DNA of 64,000 bases, from contig NZ_LBHV01000002.1 in assembly GCF_001005825.1 (NCBI RefSeq), forward strand, positions 434,001 through 498,000. Direction: 5' to 3'. The DNA is from Rhizobium sp. LC145 (lineage in GTDB: Bacteria; Pseudomonadota; Alphaproteobacteria; Rhizobiales; Rhizobiaceae). The number at the start of each line of letters is the position of its first letter. Within the stretch, counting starts at the first letter, position 1. This document shows, in pieces, positions 48,964-57,958 of the stretch. The notes below the pieces were generated by a model. It saw only the letters and a program-made list of their open reading frames with translations, did not search any database and was not told where the DNA came from. The position numbers and the translations under genes are program-made.

Positions 48964-49848
48964 CTAAGCTCGCCGGGCCTTTTGCCAGCGGGCGGGCGTT
49001 GTTCCCACATGCTTGCGGAATACCCGCGTAAAGTGCGCCTGATCGGAAAAGCCGGTTTCGACGGCGATATTGGTCAGAGGCTGGTCTTCCGCGGCCAGCA
49101 ACTGCTTGGCGCGCGCGAGGCGGGCATTCATCTGCCACTGATGCGGCGCCATGCCGGTTGAAGCCTTGAAGGAATGGCTGAAATGGGAAGGCGACAGACC
49201 GGCGAGGCTGGCCACTTCATCAAGACGGATATTGCGCAGGCAGTTGGCCTCGATGAAATCGGTTACCTTCCGAAGCTGCCAGGACGTAAGTGCGCCACGC
49301 CGGCGGGGCGCGGTTTTCGTGAGTTTCAGAACATCGATGATGAGGGAGAGCGAAAGCCCGTCTCCGTAAAGGTCGTGAAGCGGTTTGGGATTGGCCACCT
49401 CCGCGGCTATCAGTTCGGCAAGCGCCACCACGCGCGGATCGTGAAAGAGCAATTGCGGATCTTTAAGGCGCGCCGGATCAATCTCTTCCATCAGGCGCCG
49501 GCTGATGGTTTCGGCATCGAAATGCAGGTCGAGATGTCGGATATACTGGACATCCGTGATATCGACCCAGAGATCCATATCGGCAGGAACATACGAAATA
49601 GCGCTTTCGCGGCTATCCTGCGGGGCGCCGCGCGCGGTCGGAGAGAGCTTGACGGATGGACGGCCCTTTCCGCGGTGATCGAGCAGGATGAACAGCCGGG
49701 GATCACGCGCCACATAGTATCCGCCCGCATAGGACGCGCACTCCACGTCCCAAAGATCGGCAGTAATGCCGTTCCAGTGACGACGCCGCAATCCGCCGAT
49801 CACCGAAAAACCCTCGATCTTGTTGCGCATCTTCGGCTGGAAAGTCAT
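48964..49848 (-). CDS. AraC-family regulator of siderophore uptake
   Basis: A 294-residue regulator with a ligand-sensing N-terminal half and a C-terminal AraC domain (about 190-290) holding two helix-turn-helix motifs (LDEVASLAGLSPSHFSHSFK and LTNIAVETGFSDQAHFTRVF). It lies directly upstream of fhuA on the same strand, 143 bp apart. AraC-type activators beside siderophore receptors commonly sense the imported ferri-siderophore and induce the receptor; that role is inferred here. Confidence 0.82.
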   Translation of the reverse strand: MTFQPKMRNKIEGFSVIGGLRRRHWNGITADLWDVECASYAGGYYVARDPRLFILLDHRGKGRPSVKLSPTARGAPQDSRESAISYVPADMDLWVDITDVQYIRHLDLHFDAETISRRLMEEIDPARLKDPQLLFHDPRVVALAELIAAEVANPKPLHDLYGDGLSLSLIIDVLKLTKTAPRRRGALTSWQLRKVTDFIEANCLRNIRLDEVASLAGLSPSHFSHSFKASTGMAPHQWQMNARLARAKQLLAAEDQPLTNIAVETGFSDQAHFTRVFRKHVGTTPARWQKARRA

Positions 49849-49884
49849 GCCGGTGTCTCTGCAGCGATCAGCTAAAACTAGCCT

Positions 49885-51654
49885 CTACCTATCAAGTTTT
49901 GGAGGTGCTATCAACGCCGGCCCTTGCATCCTGCCGGATGCCCCGAGCTGGGCGGCGTGAAGCCGGTTATAGGCGCCGCCATCCCGAGCAACCAGGTCCT
50001 GATGGGTACCCTGTTCGACGATGCCGTTTCCATCGATGACGACGATCCGGTCGGCGCCCTGGATGGTGGCGAGACGATGCGCGATGATAAGCGTGGTGCG
50101 TCCCTCGGCGAGCTCCGCCAGCGACCGCTGGATCGCGCGTTCGGTTTCGGTGTCGAGCGCGGAAGTGGCTTCGTCCAGAATGAGGATCGGCGGATTCTTC
50201 AAAAACATACGGGCAATCGCCACGCGTTGTTTTTGACCACCGGAAAGCTTTACGCCGCGTTCGCCGATGATCGTATCGAGCCCCTCGGGAAGAGCTGCAA
50301 GCATGTCTTCCAGGTGGGCCCGGCGGGCGGCTTCGAGGATATCGGCCTCGCTCGCTTCAAGTCGGCCGTAAGCGATGTTCTCGCGGATCGTGCCTGCGAA
50401 GAGGAAGACGTCCTGCTGCACGATCCCGATCTGCTGACGAAGCGATCGCTGCGTCATCCTGCGGATATCGATCCCGTCGATCGTGATGCTACCGTCAAGG
50501 ATCTCGTAAAAGCGAGGCAGCAGCGAACAGATGGTCGTCTTGCCCGCGCCCGACGGACCGACAAAGGCGACTGTCTCGCCGGCGCGGATATTGAGGTCGA
50601 TGTCCCGCAGGACCGGGTTTTGAGGCGTGTATCCGAAGGAAACGTTTTCGTAGACGATCTCGCCCTTCAGATGATCGACGTCTATCGCGTCCGGTGCGTC
50701 GGCGATATCCGGTTGCGTATCGATAAGCTCGGTAAAACGGCGGAAGCCGGCGATCCCCTTCGGATAGGTCTCGATCACCGAATTGATCTTTTCGATGGGA
50801 CGGAAGAAGACGCCGACCAGCAGCAGGAAACTGATGAAGCCGCCGGTCGTGAGTTCGCCGGCGAGCACGAAATAGGCGCCGCCGATCATCACGATCATCT
50901 GCGTCAGGCGCATGCTCATATAGCTCAGAGATGTGCTCGCGGCCATGATCTTGTAGGCTTCGAGCTTCACGCGGCGATAGTTCTGGTTGTCCTCTTCGAA
51001 CAGCCTTCGCTCGTGTTGCTCGTTGGCGAAGGCCTGCACGACGCGGATGCCGCCGACATTTTCCTCGATGCGCGTATTGAAAGCGCCGACCCGGTCGAAG
51101 AGCCTGCGGAAGTTGCGGGTCATGCGGCTGCCGTAGCGGCTCGTCACCCAGGCGGTCAGCGGCACGATGACAGCGGTGAGCAGCGCGAGCTGCCAGTTGA
51201 CGGAGAACATCAGCGCCAGCGCACCCGCGAAGGTCATAACCGCAATGAAGAGGTCTTCCGGCCCGTGATGGGCGACCTCGCCGATCTCCTCGAGATCCTT
51301 GGTCAGCCGGCCGACGAGATGACCAGTCTTCTGGTTGTCGTAGTAGCTGAAGGAAAGCTTCTGCAGGTGATCGAAGGCGGCGCGGCGCATGTCCGTCTCG
51401 ATGTTGATGCCGAGCATGTGGCCCCAGTAGGTGACGACGACCATGAGACCGGTATTGACCGCATAGACGACGAGCAATGCCGCCGAAGCGAGCAGGATCA
51501 GCAGCCATTCCTGGCTGAAGAGCAGCCGGTCGACGAACAGTTTCACCGCCATCGGAAAGGCGAGCTCCAGGATGCCCGAGAGGATCGCGCAGGTAAAATC
51601 GAGGATGAAAAGGCCGCGATAGGGCCGGTAATAGGTGAAGAAACGGCTTAGCAT
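49885..51654 (-). CDS. ABC exporter, fused membrane and ATPase domains (MsbA-like)
   Basis: A 589-residue half-transporter: six-helix type-I exporter domain (about 1-310) and one nucleotide-binding domain (about 335-570) with Walker A GPSGAGKTT, signature LSGGQKQR and Walker B LILDEATSALD. It acts as a homodimer in the inner membrane. The ATG at 51654 gives the usual MLSRFFTYYRPYRG opening; an ATG at 51696 adds 14 residues. It is divergent from fhuC and follows no other gene. Its siting among siderophore genes suggests export of a siderophore or its recycled form, but such exporters are often lipid or drug pumps. Confidence 0.85.
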   Translation of the reverse strand: MLSRFFTYYRPYRGLFILDFTCAILSGILELAFPMAVKLFVDRLLFSQEWLLILLASAALLVVYAVNTGLMVVVTYWGHMLGINIETDMRRAAFDHLQKLSFSYYDNQKTGHLVGRLTKDLEEIGEVAHHGPEDLFIAVMTFAGALALMFSVNWQLALLTAVIVPLTAWVTSRYGSRMTRNFRRLFDRVGAFNTRIEENVGGIRVVQAFANEQHERRLFEEDNQNYRRVKLEAYKIMAASTSLSYMSMRLTQMIVMIGGAYFVLAGELTTGGFISFLLLVGVFFRPIEKINSVIETYPKGIAGFRRFTELIDTQPDIADAPDAIDVDHLKGEIVYENVSFGYTPQNPVLRDIDLNIRAGETVAFVGPSGAGKTTICSLLPRFYEILDGSITIDGIDIRRMTQRSLRQQIGIVQQDVFLFAGTIRENIAYGRLEASEADILEAARRAHLEDMLAALPEGLDTIIGERGVKLSGGQKQRVAIARMFLKNPPILILDEATSALDTETERAIQRSLAELAEGRTTLIIAHRLATIQGADRIVVIDGNGIVEQGTHQDLVARDGGAYNRLHAAQLGASGRMQGPALIAPPKLDR

Positions 51655-51766
51655 GCTGAATCTCGAGGCGGGCAATATGGAAGGCCGGTTGACCATGCGG
51701 GTGAAATTGGCGAAAGGTGAGCCGATTTCTCCATATTGAAAACCGATCCGGGCGGATAGTGCTCCA

Positions 51767-52582
51767 ATGACACTGCATTTGAACGAACGGCATCTTGCGG
51801 TGCAGAATTCTCCACTGCTTTCCCTGAAAGAGGTGAGTTTCGCGATCGAGGGACGGGTGCTTCTGCATCCGCTCAGCCTCGATCTGCCGGCGGGCAGGTC
51901 CATTGCCCTGATCGGACATAATGGCTCGGGCAAATCGACGCTGCTGAAGCTGATCGGTCGCCAGCAGGAGCCAGCATCCGGCAAGATCCTGTTCGAGGGG
52001 CGGGCCCTGGAAACCTGGCCGGCACGCGCCTTTGCGCGGCGGCTGGCCTATTTGCCGCAGCGGACGCCCGCGGCACCGGGAATGCTGGTGAAGGAACTGG
52101 TGGCGCTAGGGCGCTATCCCTGGCATGGCGCGCTTGGCCGGTTCACCGCGGCCGACCACGCAAAGGTCGAGGAAGCGATCGAACTGACCGGCATCGGCCC
52201 CTTCGCCGACCGCATGGTGGACAGTCTCTCGGGCGGCGAGCGCCAGCGGGTCTGGCTTGCCATGCTGGTGGCGCAAGATGCCACATGCCTCCTGCTCGAT
52301 GAGCCGATCTCGGCGCTGGACATCGGCCATCAACTCGAAGTGCTTCAGCTCACCCATGATCTTTGCCGGGAAAAAGGCATCACGATCATCACGGTGCTCC
52401 ACGATGTGAACATGGCGGCCCGCTTCTGCGATCAGATCATCGCACTCCACTCCGGCCGGCTCATTGCCAATGGTCGTCCGGACGAGGTGATGACGCCCGA
52501 GGAACTGGCACGCATCTACGACGTACGCATGGATATTATCCACCAGCCGTCGAGCGGACGGCTGGTGGCCTTGGCGCAGTAG
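51767..52582 (+). CDS. fhuC: Iron-hydroxamate ABC transporter ATP-binding protein
   Basis: A 271-residue FecE/FhuC-type ATPase with Walker A GHNGSGKST, the FhuC-typical LAYLPQRTPAAPGMLVKELVALGRYPWHG, signature LSGGERQR, Walker B LLLDEPISALDI and switch His in TVLHDVN. It should energise the FhuB permease encoded 6 kb away; no FhuB or FhuD gene lies next to it on this strand. The ATG at 51767 starts just after a 112-bp divergent gap shared with the exporter. Confidence 0.9.
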   Translation: MTLHLNERHLAVQNSPLLSLKEVSFAIEGRVLLHPLSLDLPAGRSIALIGHNGSGKSTLLKLIGRQQEPASGKILFEGRALETWPARAFARRLAYLPQRTPAAPGMLVKELVALGRYPWHGALGRFTAADHAKVEEAIELTGIGPFADRMVDSLSGGERQRVWLAMLVAQDATCLLLDEPISALDIGHQLEVLQLTHDLCREKGITIITVLHDVNMAARFCDQIIALHSGRLIANGRPDEVMTPEELARIYDVRMDIIHQPSSGRLVALAQ

Positions 52583-52599
52583 CCAAGGGTCGGGTCGAG

Positions 52600-52627
52600 G
52601 AGGCAGGGCGAACAGGCACCCCGCCTC
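52600..52627. terminator. Hairpin between convergent fhuC and phoX-family gene
   Basis: GAGGCAGGG pairs with CCCCGCCTC (one mismatch) around a ten-base loop in the 56-bp convergent gap. No T run follows in either direction, so it is a weak or factor-aided terminator at most. Confidence 0.35.
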
Positions 52628-52638
52628 GGCGCCGAGTG

Positions 52639-54627
52639 TCAGACGGCGATCTTGCCGCCGCCGATCTTGGTGATGGCGAGAACGGATGGCCGCACCGGCA
52701 TGTCGTCCTTGAAATCGGGCCAGCGGGTGGAAAGGTCTTCATAATAGGACGGGCGGCCATGGCCATCCCAGTCCTCGCCGCCATCGCCGGGATGCTGGAC
52801 GGCAACGAAGGCCGTCTCATCATCGGGCGTGAAGAGCGGACCACAGAGTTCGGCGCCCACCGGCACACGGAAGAACAGCTTCGAGGTCGCGCGAGCCTCT
52901 CCATCGGTATCGACCGCCCACAGGCCATCGGTGCGGCCGGTCGCCTTGTTGTTGTTGCCGTCGGTCGAAACCCAAAGCCGTCCGGCCGAATCGACCGCAC
53001 AGTTGTCAGGCATGCCGAACCAGCCGTTCTTGGTCGTTTCGGTCGAGAAAGTCGCGCCGACCTCGGCCACGGCAGGATCGCCGCATTTCAGGAGCACTTC
53101 CCACTTGCCGGAGGTCGCGGTGAAGTCGCCGCCGTCCTCTGCAATCTCGATGATATGCCCGAAAGCATTCTCCGCCCGCGGATTGGCGGCATCCACCTGG
53201 TCGGCCTTGCGTTTGGTATTGTTGGTCAACATGACGTAGACCTTACCGTTGACGCCGTTCGGCTGGACGTCTTCCGGACGGTCCATCTTGGTGGCGCCGA
53301 GAAGATCGCCGGCGCGGCGGGTCTCGATCAGCACGTCAGCCTGGCTGGCAAAGCCGTTCTCGGCCGTCAGCGGGCCTTCGCCATGCACTACCGGCAACCA
53401 TTGCATGGTGCCATCCTCATTGAACTTCGCGACATAAAGCGTGCCGGTATCCAGCAGGTCCATGTTCGCCGCGCGATCGTCAGGATTGTAGATGCCTTCG
53501 GTGACGAACTTGTAGACATAGTCGAAGCGCTCGTCGTCTCCCAGGTAGAAGACGACCTTGCCGTTTTCAGCCACGATGGATTCCGCACCCTCATGCTTGG
53601 TGCGGCCGAGCGCGGTGCGCTTCTTCGGGGTCGAAGTCGGGTCCATGACATCCACCTCGACGATCCAGCCAAAACGATTGGGCTCGTTCGGCTCCTTGGA
53701 AAGGTCGAAGCGGTCGTAATAGTCCGCCCAGTCGTAGCCACCTTCCGGAACGCCGTAGCGCTTGTAGTTCGCAGCTTCGGCATGATCGGCGGGGAGCTCG
53801 CCGGAGAAGTAGCCGTGGAAATTCTCCTCCGCCATGATGTAGGTGCCCCAAGGGGTCACCCCGCCCGCACAGTTGTTGAGCGTGCCGATGACTTTGGTGC
53901 CGCTCGCATCGGCGGACGTCTTCACACGGTCATGACCGGCGACCGGCCCGCTCAGCGCCATCTCCGTCGTCGCGGTGATACGGCGGTTGAACTTGCCTTC
54001 CGGAACGACCTGCCACTTGCCGTCCACTTTGCGGATTTCGACGATCGTGCCGCCATGGGCCGCCATTTCGATGTCAACCTGTTCCTTCGAGAGCTTGCCC
54101 TGCTCGATCTTGCCGTCGACGACCTTGACGAGGCCAGGGAACATCAGGTGCGGATTGGTGTATTCGTGATTGACGACAAGCAGTCCGTGCTCGGCCGAAC
54201 CTTCCAATGGAATATAGCCGACGTAATCGTTGTTGTAGCCGAATTGGCGGGCCTGCGCCTCCGCCGTCTGGGATTTCGCGTCGAAGGCGGGGGAATCGGG
54301 GAAGAGCGCATCGCCCCAACGCAGCAGGACATCCGCATCATAGCCTTCGGCGACATGATGACTGGCGTCCACACCGGCTTCGACTTCCGGGAAGGAGAAG
54401 GCCGATCCGCCGGCCGCGCGCGCCTGTTCCGCCGTCATCAGCGCAACAGGGCTCACGGTCGCCGCGATCGCGGAGACGGCAAGCGAGCCCTGGAGAAAGT
54501 TGCGGCGCGAGAAGCGCTTGCTGATGATTTCCCCCATGGTCGGGTTGATGCTCGGATTATGACCGTCGCCATCGGCATCTTCTAGTTGGGTGGTCGGGAA
54601 TACCTTTTGAGAAAGATGTTCGGTCAT
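52639..54627 (-). CDS. phoX: PhoX-family secreted phosphatase (DUF839), Tat substrate
   Basis: A 662-residue protein with a long N-terminal leader carrying the twin-arginine motif S-R-R-N-F-L-Q (Arg41-Arg42) and a hydrophobic stretch ending near AEQARAA. The mature part is the PhoX/DUF839 beta-propeller (VVNHEYTNPHLMFPG, NNCAGGVTPWGTYIMAEENF, WVSTDGNN, FVAVQHPGDGG), which in PhoX binds an Fe-Ca cofactor and hydrolyses phosphate monoesters in the periplasm. The Cys in NNCAGG matches a cluster-region residue of PhoX. The ATG at 54627 follows GGAGATAGG. No convincing PHO box was found upstream. Confidence 0.85.
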   Translation of the reverse strand: MTEHLSQKVFPTTQLEDADGDGHNPSINPTMGEIISKRFSRRNFLQGSLAVSAIAATVSPVALMTAEQARAAGGSAFSFPEVEAGVDASHHVAEGYDADVLLRWGDALFPDSPAFDAKSQTAEAQARQFGYNNDYVGYIPLEGSAEHGLLVVNHEYTNPHLMFPGLVKVVDGKIEQGKLSKEQVDIEMAAHGGTIVEIRKVDGKWQVVPEGKFNRRITATTEMALSGPVAGHDRVKTSADASGTKVIGTLNNCAGGVTPWGTYIMAEENFHGYFSGELPADHAEAANYKRYGVPEGGYDWADYYDRFDLSKEPNEPNRFGWIVEVDVMDPTSTPKKRTALGRTKHEGAESIVAENGKVVFYLGDDERFDYVYKFVTEGIYNPDDRAANMDLLDTGTLYVAKFNEDGTMQWLPVVHGEGPLTAENGFASQADVLIETRRAGDLLGATKMDRPEDVQPNGVNGKVYVMLTNNTKRKADQVDAANPRAENAFGHIIEIAEDGGDFTATSGKWEVLLKCGDPAVAEVGATFSTETTKNGWFGMPDNCAVDSAGRLWVSTDGNNNKATGRTDGLWAVDTDGEARATSKLFFRVPVGAELCGPLFTPDDETAFVAVQHPGDGGEDWDGHGRPSYYEDLSTRWPDFKDDMPVRPSVLAITKIGGGKIAV

Positions 54628-55126
54628 CGCCTATCTCCGGGATTTAAGGGAAGACTACCAGTTTGGAGCCGTTCTAAACCTAGAGAGGTCGTATTGCGGT
54701 TTTGCGACAGTTATCCGGGATAGCTCTCGTGACGGCACCTGTTCCACAGGCGATGAAATCCTGTCCTAAGACCTTGGTCGTAAAGGCGCAATGCAAAGGT
54801 CCGATGGACGGCGGATGCGGGAACAGTCGCCTGGTTGGGCCGTTCCAGACTTAAGGTACGTAGGAGCCACGAGCTCATATTTTCGCGACTTGGGCTTCGC
54901 ATGGCCGGCAGGGACGGGATGACAGAAAACAATATTTTGCGGTCGCTCGATTTTCGTGAATCCTGCAAACCTGCGCCGGCCGTGTCCCTCCCTGCGCAGG
55001 TCGTTTGCTCGCCGGTCGGTCAGCCGGCGAGTCTTTTACTCTTCCGCAGAATACTGGCGGCTTTCACCTTCGGCCGCCACATTGAAGAAGCTGAGCACCA
55101 TTGCTGTCGATGACAGGGAAGCCGTC
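54628..55126. other. 499-bp intergenic region upstream of phoX and the Tat Gly-rich gene
   Basis: No well-supported gene. A 64-codon frame (54919-55113, plus strand) starts at an ATG one base after GGGACGGG but resembles nothing recognised and is not called. The stretch holds an EcfG-type promoter at 54820-54844 and the divergent promoter of phoX. A hairpin-like GGTCGGTCAGCCGGCGAG sits near 55013-55032. Confidence 0.5.
54820..54844 (+). promoter_or_regulatory. EcfG (general stress sigma) promoter candidate
   Basis: GGAAC, sixteen bases, then CGTT: an exact fit to the alphaproteobacterial EcfG consensus GGAAC-N16/17-CGTT. It points right and lies about 280 bp before the start at 55127, giving a long leader or an unrecognised small gene in between. 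Confidence 0.5.
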
Positions 55127-55627
55127 ATGTTCTCGCGCAGAAAATTTCTCTCCAGTCTCGGTCTCCTGTCCTCGGCGCTTGTCTGTGCCGCCTCGCCTTA
55201 CCGGCTTTCCGGCGATCCGACTTCTTTCCTGCGAGAGCAAAAAGCCCTTGCCAAGAACGGAGACGGAGGAAGCGGGGGCGAGGGAGGAGGAGGACAAGGC
55301 CGAGGCGAAGGCAGGGGAGAGGGCCAAGGAGACAGCCGAGGCGAAGGCAAGGGAAATAGCGAGGGAAAAGGCGGACGAGAAAGAAGCTCCGGTCGCGAGG
55401 ATGGTCGACGCTCCAGGCGGTCCGGGGAGAAGAGCCGGAAACGCGAAGCGAAAGCGAACGCAAAGACGGCCGACGATTCACAGATCGAAGTGAAACATCG
55501 CAGCGGCATCGCGGAAGAGACACGAGGCGGGCGCTACATCATGCGGGATCGTCGCGGCCGCACGATCATCAACCGTGCGGCCACCACAGCAGACAAGGAC
55601 CGGCTAAGATCCCTGCAGAAAAGGTGA
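55127..55627 (+). CDS. Exported Gly/Glu/Arg-rich low-complexity protein, unknown function
   Basis: A 166-residue protein. The ATG at 55127 has AGGGA eight bases upstream and opens a Tat-like signal (FSRRKFLSSLGLLSSALVCAA). Residues ~44-110 are low complexity, a run of Gly-Glu-Gly, Gly-Arg and Ser/Lys units. The last ~50 residues (from about 118) look folded: IEVKHRSG, GRYIMRDRRGRTIINR. The repetitive DNA keeps other frames open, but only this one has a signal and a structured tail. Its end overlaps the convergent response-regulator gene by 24 bases. An EcfG-type promoter upstream hints at stress control. Confidence 0.6.
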   Translation: MFSRRKFLSSLGLLSSALVCAASPYRLSGDPTSFLREQKALAKNGDGGSGGEGGGGQGRGEGRGEGQGDSRGEGKGNSEGKGGRERSSGREDGRRSRRSGEKSRKREAKANAKTADDSQIEVKHRSGIAEETRGGRYIMRDRRGRTIINRAATTADKDRLRSLQKR

Positions 55628-56323
55628 GGGCACTGCCGCCGAAGCCATCAAAGAAGCCGGCTCGAGATTGCCGGAAGTCCTGCTCTGGGCCGCTTCCCTC
55701 CATATGATCGCAGCGGTCGTCCGGTTGCTGACCTGCAGTTTCGCGAAGATACGCGTCATGTGATGCTTAACGGTTTTCTCATGGAGATCGAGCTGGCGTG
55801 CGATTTGTTTGTTGCTCAAACCGATCGCGACGAGATCCAGGACCTCCCGCTCGCGCGATGTCAGTTCTTCCAATTGCTCGGCCTGGCTGCTCTCGTTCGA
55901 GGCTGTGCCGGTATCCGCCAGGATCTTGGCCGAAAGGCTTGGCGAAACATAGCTTTCTCCGCCGGCGATCGAACGCAGGACATCGGCCAGATCCCTTGAG
56001 CCGACGCCCTTCGGCACATAGCCCTTGGCGCCGCTCTGCAGGGCGCGCCGGATATCCTCGCCGGTCTCCGATACCGTCAGCATGACGATTTTCTGATCGG
56101 GGCATTCGTCGAGGATCGGGGCGAGGGCATCCAGCCCGCCTCCCGGCATTGAAATATCCATGAGCAGGATATCAGGCCGTTGCGTGACGGCGATCACCAC
56201 CGCGTCGTCGCCCGTGCTGCCTTCCGCAACGATCTCGAACCCGAGTTCCGACAAGCTGCGCGAAACACCTTCCCTGAACAGCGGGTGATCGTCGACGACA
56301 GCTATACGCAGGTTTCTCGTCAT
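55604..56323 (-). CDS. Response regulator, NarL/LuxR family
   Basis: A 239-residue two-component regulator: receiver domain (about 5-120; acidic pair Asp11-Asp12, phosphoacceptor Asp56 in LLMDISMP, Lys in YVPKGV) and a C-terminal LuxR helix-turn-helix (about 150-215; LTSREREVLDLVAIGLSNKQIARQL). The ATG at 56323 follows ACGGAG and overlaps the kinase stop (ATGA). Target genes are unknown; neighbours are phosphate-ester uptake genes and the Tat Gly-rich protein. Confidence 0.9.
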   Translation of the reverse strand: MTRNLRIAVVDDHPLFREGVSRSLSELGFEIVAEGSTGDDAVVIAVTQRPDILLMDISMPGGGLDALAPILDECPDQKIVMLTVSETGEDIRRALQSGAKGYVPKGVGSRDLADVLRSIAGGESYVSPSLSAKILADTGTASNESSQAEQLEELTSREREVLDLVAIGLSNKQIARQLDLHEKTVKHHMTRIFAKLQVSNRTTAAIIWREAAQSRTSGNLEPASLMASAAVPSPFLQGS

Positions 56324-57735
56324 GCTTGCTCCGTTTCACAGATATTCAAGGACATCGTCACCGTCGTTCCGCGTTTCGATGAGTTGATCTCGAATCGGCC
56401 ACCAAGACTTTCGACGCGTTCACGCAAACCGGCAAGACCCAGGCTCGCCGGTTTGACCTGAGCGGGATCGAAGCCCGGCCCGGTGTCGATGACTTCGACA
56501 ACAACGCAATTGTCCTCCAAACGTTGCACCACCCGTTGACCGATGCCGCCTGCATGGCGCCAACCATTGTTGAGCGCTTCCTGCACAAAGCGATAGATAC
56601 AGATCTTGGCTGCGTGGGAGATATCCTGCGGCAGATCGGTGAGAGACAGTTGCACCTCGGTCCCGGTTCGGTCGCGATGCGCCTGAACGACTCTCTCCAG
56701 CATCTTGGCCAATCCTGTCGATTCGATGTCCGGCAGGATAAGCCCGGCGCAGATGTTGCGGATTTCCCGCATCGCCTCGTTCAGGCTGCCCTTGATCGAG
56801 GCAATCTCGCGCTCACGTCTATCGACGGGCGTCTGCGGATCCAGCACCGCCTCGCTATCCAGCCGCAGGGAGGCGTAAGCCACCAGCTGGGCCGGGCCAT
56901 CATGGAGGTCGGCGCCGACCCGGCGTAGAAAACGTTCGTTCAATGCCGCGGTCCGCTGGGACGCCCTTTGCACCCGGGTATTGAGCGCCTGGTTCTGGGC
57001 CAAGAGAGCGGAAAGCTCGTTGACGCGATCGTTCAGCATGTGCCGCTGCTTTTCGATCGTGCGGCTACCGCCAAGAACGATGAAGGAAAGGGCGAGGAAA
57101 AATGCGAAAGTCGCCGCTGCCACGGCAAGCCAGCTATGCAGCCTGGCGTTTCGCAGGCTCCGCTCGAAGTCGTTCGCGACTTCGTAGAATTCTATGACGG
57201 CGACCACTTCGCCCGACCAGGGCTGGAGCACGGGATTGTAGATTGCCAGGAGCGGCAGGTCTCTCGCCTGCTCGGGAATGTCGGCGGTATTGTCGATCTG
57301 ATCGAATTCGGCGACCATTTGTCCCGAAAGAGCCGTGCGCAGGTCTTCACCCGGCTCGAAACGCTTCCCCGTCAGGCTTTTGTCTTTCGAATAGAGTATC
57401 GTCCCGTCTTTCCGCCAGAGCTTGAACGATAAAAGGCGTGTTCCCAGCGTGCCTTGCGTCAACGTCTCGTCCAGCGCCCGCGCTACCGATTCATCCAGCG
57501 TCTCGGTGGTCGTCATGTCCGGAAGGATGGGCGCTATCACGCTGTCGACGTAGAGCGCTGTCGACGCCGCCGAATTCCGGGTTACCGCCTGCTCGATCAG
57601 ATCCGAAACGAATGCGCCGATCAGCAGCATCGCCGCAACGGCTACCAGTCCGCCGGTGAACAGGAACTGCCTAGCCAGTGACTGGGAGCGCCAGTACGCA
57701 AGTAGTCTGTCTAGCCGCACAAGATGTATCGCCAC
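56320..57735 (-). CDS. Sensor histidine kinase, HisKA_3 (NarX/DegS class)
   Basis: A 471-residue membrane kinase: helices at about 22-44 and 201-222 enclose a ~155-residue periplasmic sensor, followed by a coiled coil (about 225-270), the dimerisation motif with His278 (GADLHDGPAQL) and an HATPase domain (about 370-465; QEALNNGWRHA N box, DTGPGFD G1, GLAGLRERVESLGG). The kinase starts at a GTG at 57735. It partners the overlapping NarL-type regulator. Periplasmic sensing of a compound is inferred; the ligand is unknown. Confidence 0.9.
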   Translation of the reverse strand: MAIHLVRLDRLLAYWRSQSLARQFLFTGGLVAVAAMLLIGAFVSDLIEQAVTRNSAASTALYVDSVIAPILPDMTTTETLDESVARALDETLTQGTLGTRLLSFKLWRKDGTILYSKDKSLTGKRFEPGEDLRTALSGQMVAEFDQIDNTADIPEQARDLPLLAIYNPVLQPWSGEVVAVIEFYEVANDFERSLRNARLHSWLAVAAATFAFFLALSFIVLGGSRTIEKQRHMLNDRVNELSALLAQNQALNTRVQRASQRTAALNERFLRRVGADLHDGPAQLVAYASLRLDSEAVLDPQTPVDRREREIASIKGSLNEAMREIRNICAGLILPDIESTGLAKMLERVVQAHRDRTGTEVQLSLTDLPQDISHAAKICIYRFVQEALNNGWRHAGGIGQRVVQRLEDNCVVVEVIDTGPGFDPAQVKPASLGLAGLRERVESLGGRFEINSSKRGTTVTMSLNICETEQA

Positions 57736-57823
57736 GTTTCAGTTCAGCGCTCATACCTATGTCATGGGCAGCGCCCGTCAATGGCCGAGCGGCGGCAAAG
57801 CCGCGCTGGTGCCGGACTGGCCC

Positions 57824-57843
57824 GCGTGAGCATATGCTCACGC
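57824..57843. promoter_or_regulatory. Perfect 20-bp palindrome between kinase and ugpB
   Basis: Arms GCGTGAGCAT/ATGCTCACGC meet without a spacer. It sits 88 bp upstream of the kinase GTG and 115 bp before ugpB, so it could be the operator for either or both. A degenerate PHO-box-like pair (ATGTCAC-N4-CGGTTAT, 57854-57871, 10 of 14 consensus bases) follows it. Confidence 0.5.
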
Positions 57844-57958
57844 TTGGAGGTAAATGTCACATGGCGGTTATGAGCTCTCCTTAGAACGGGGACAGGCGCA
57901 GGCTTGCGACGCCTGTTGTTTCCAGCGGCCTTCCCACAGTGTCAGAGGATTTGTTCAG

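Noticed and set aside
54690..54720. PHO box upstream of the phoX-family gene
   Set aside because: The minus strand has CTGTCGC-N4-CCGCAAT, only about 9 of 14 consensus bases; too weak to call.
54919..55113. A 64-codon small gene between phoX and the Tat protein
   Set aside because: The ribosome-site spacing is poor and the product resembles nothing known; left as part of the intergenic description.
55101..55493. A 130-codon frame encoding Glu-Ala-Lys repeats
   Set aside because: It overlaps the called Tat protein in another frame, lacks a signal or folded end, and arises from the repetitive DNA.
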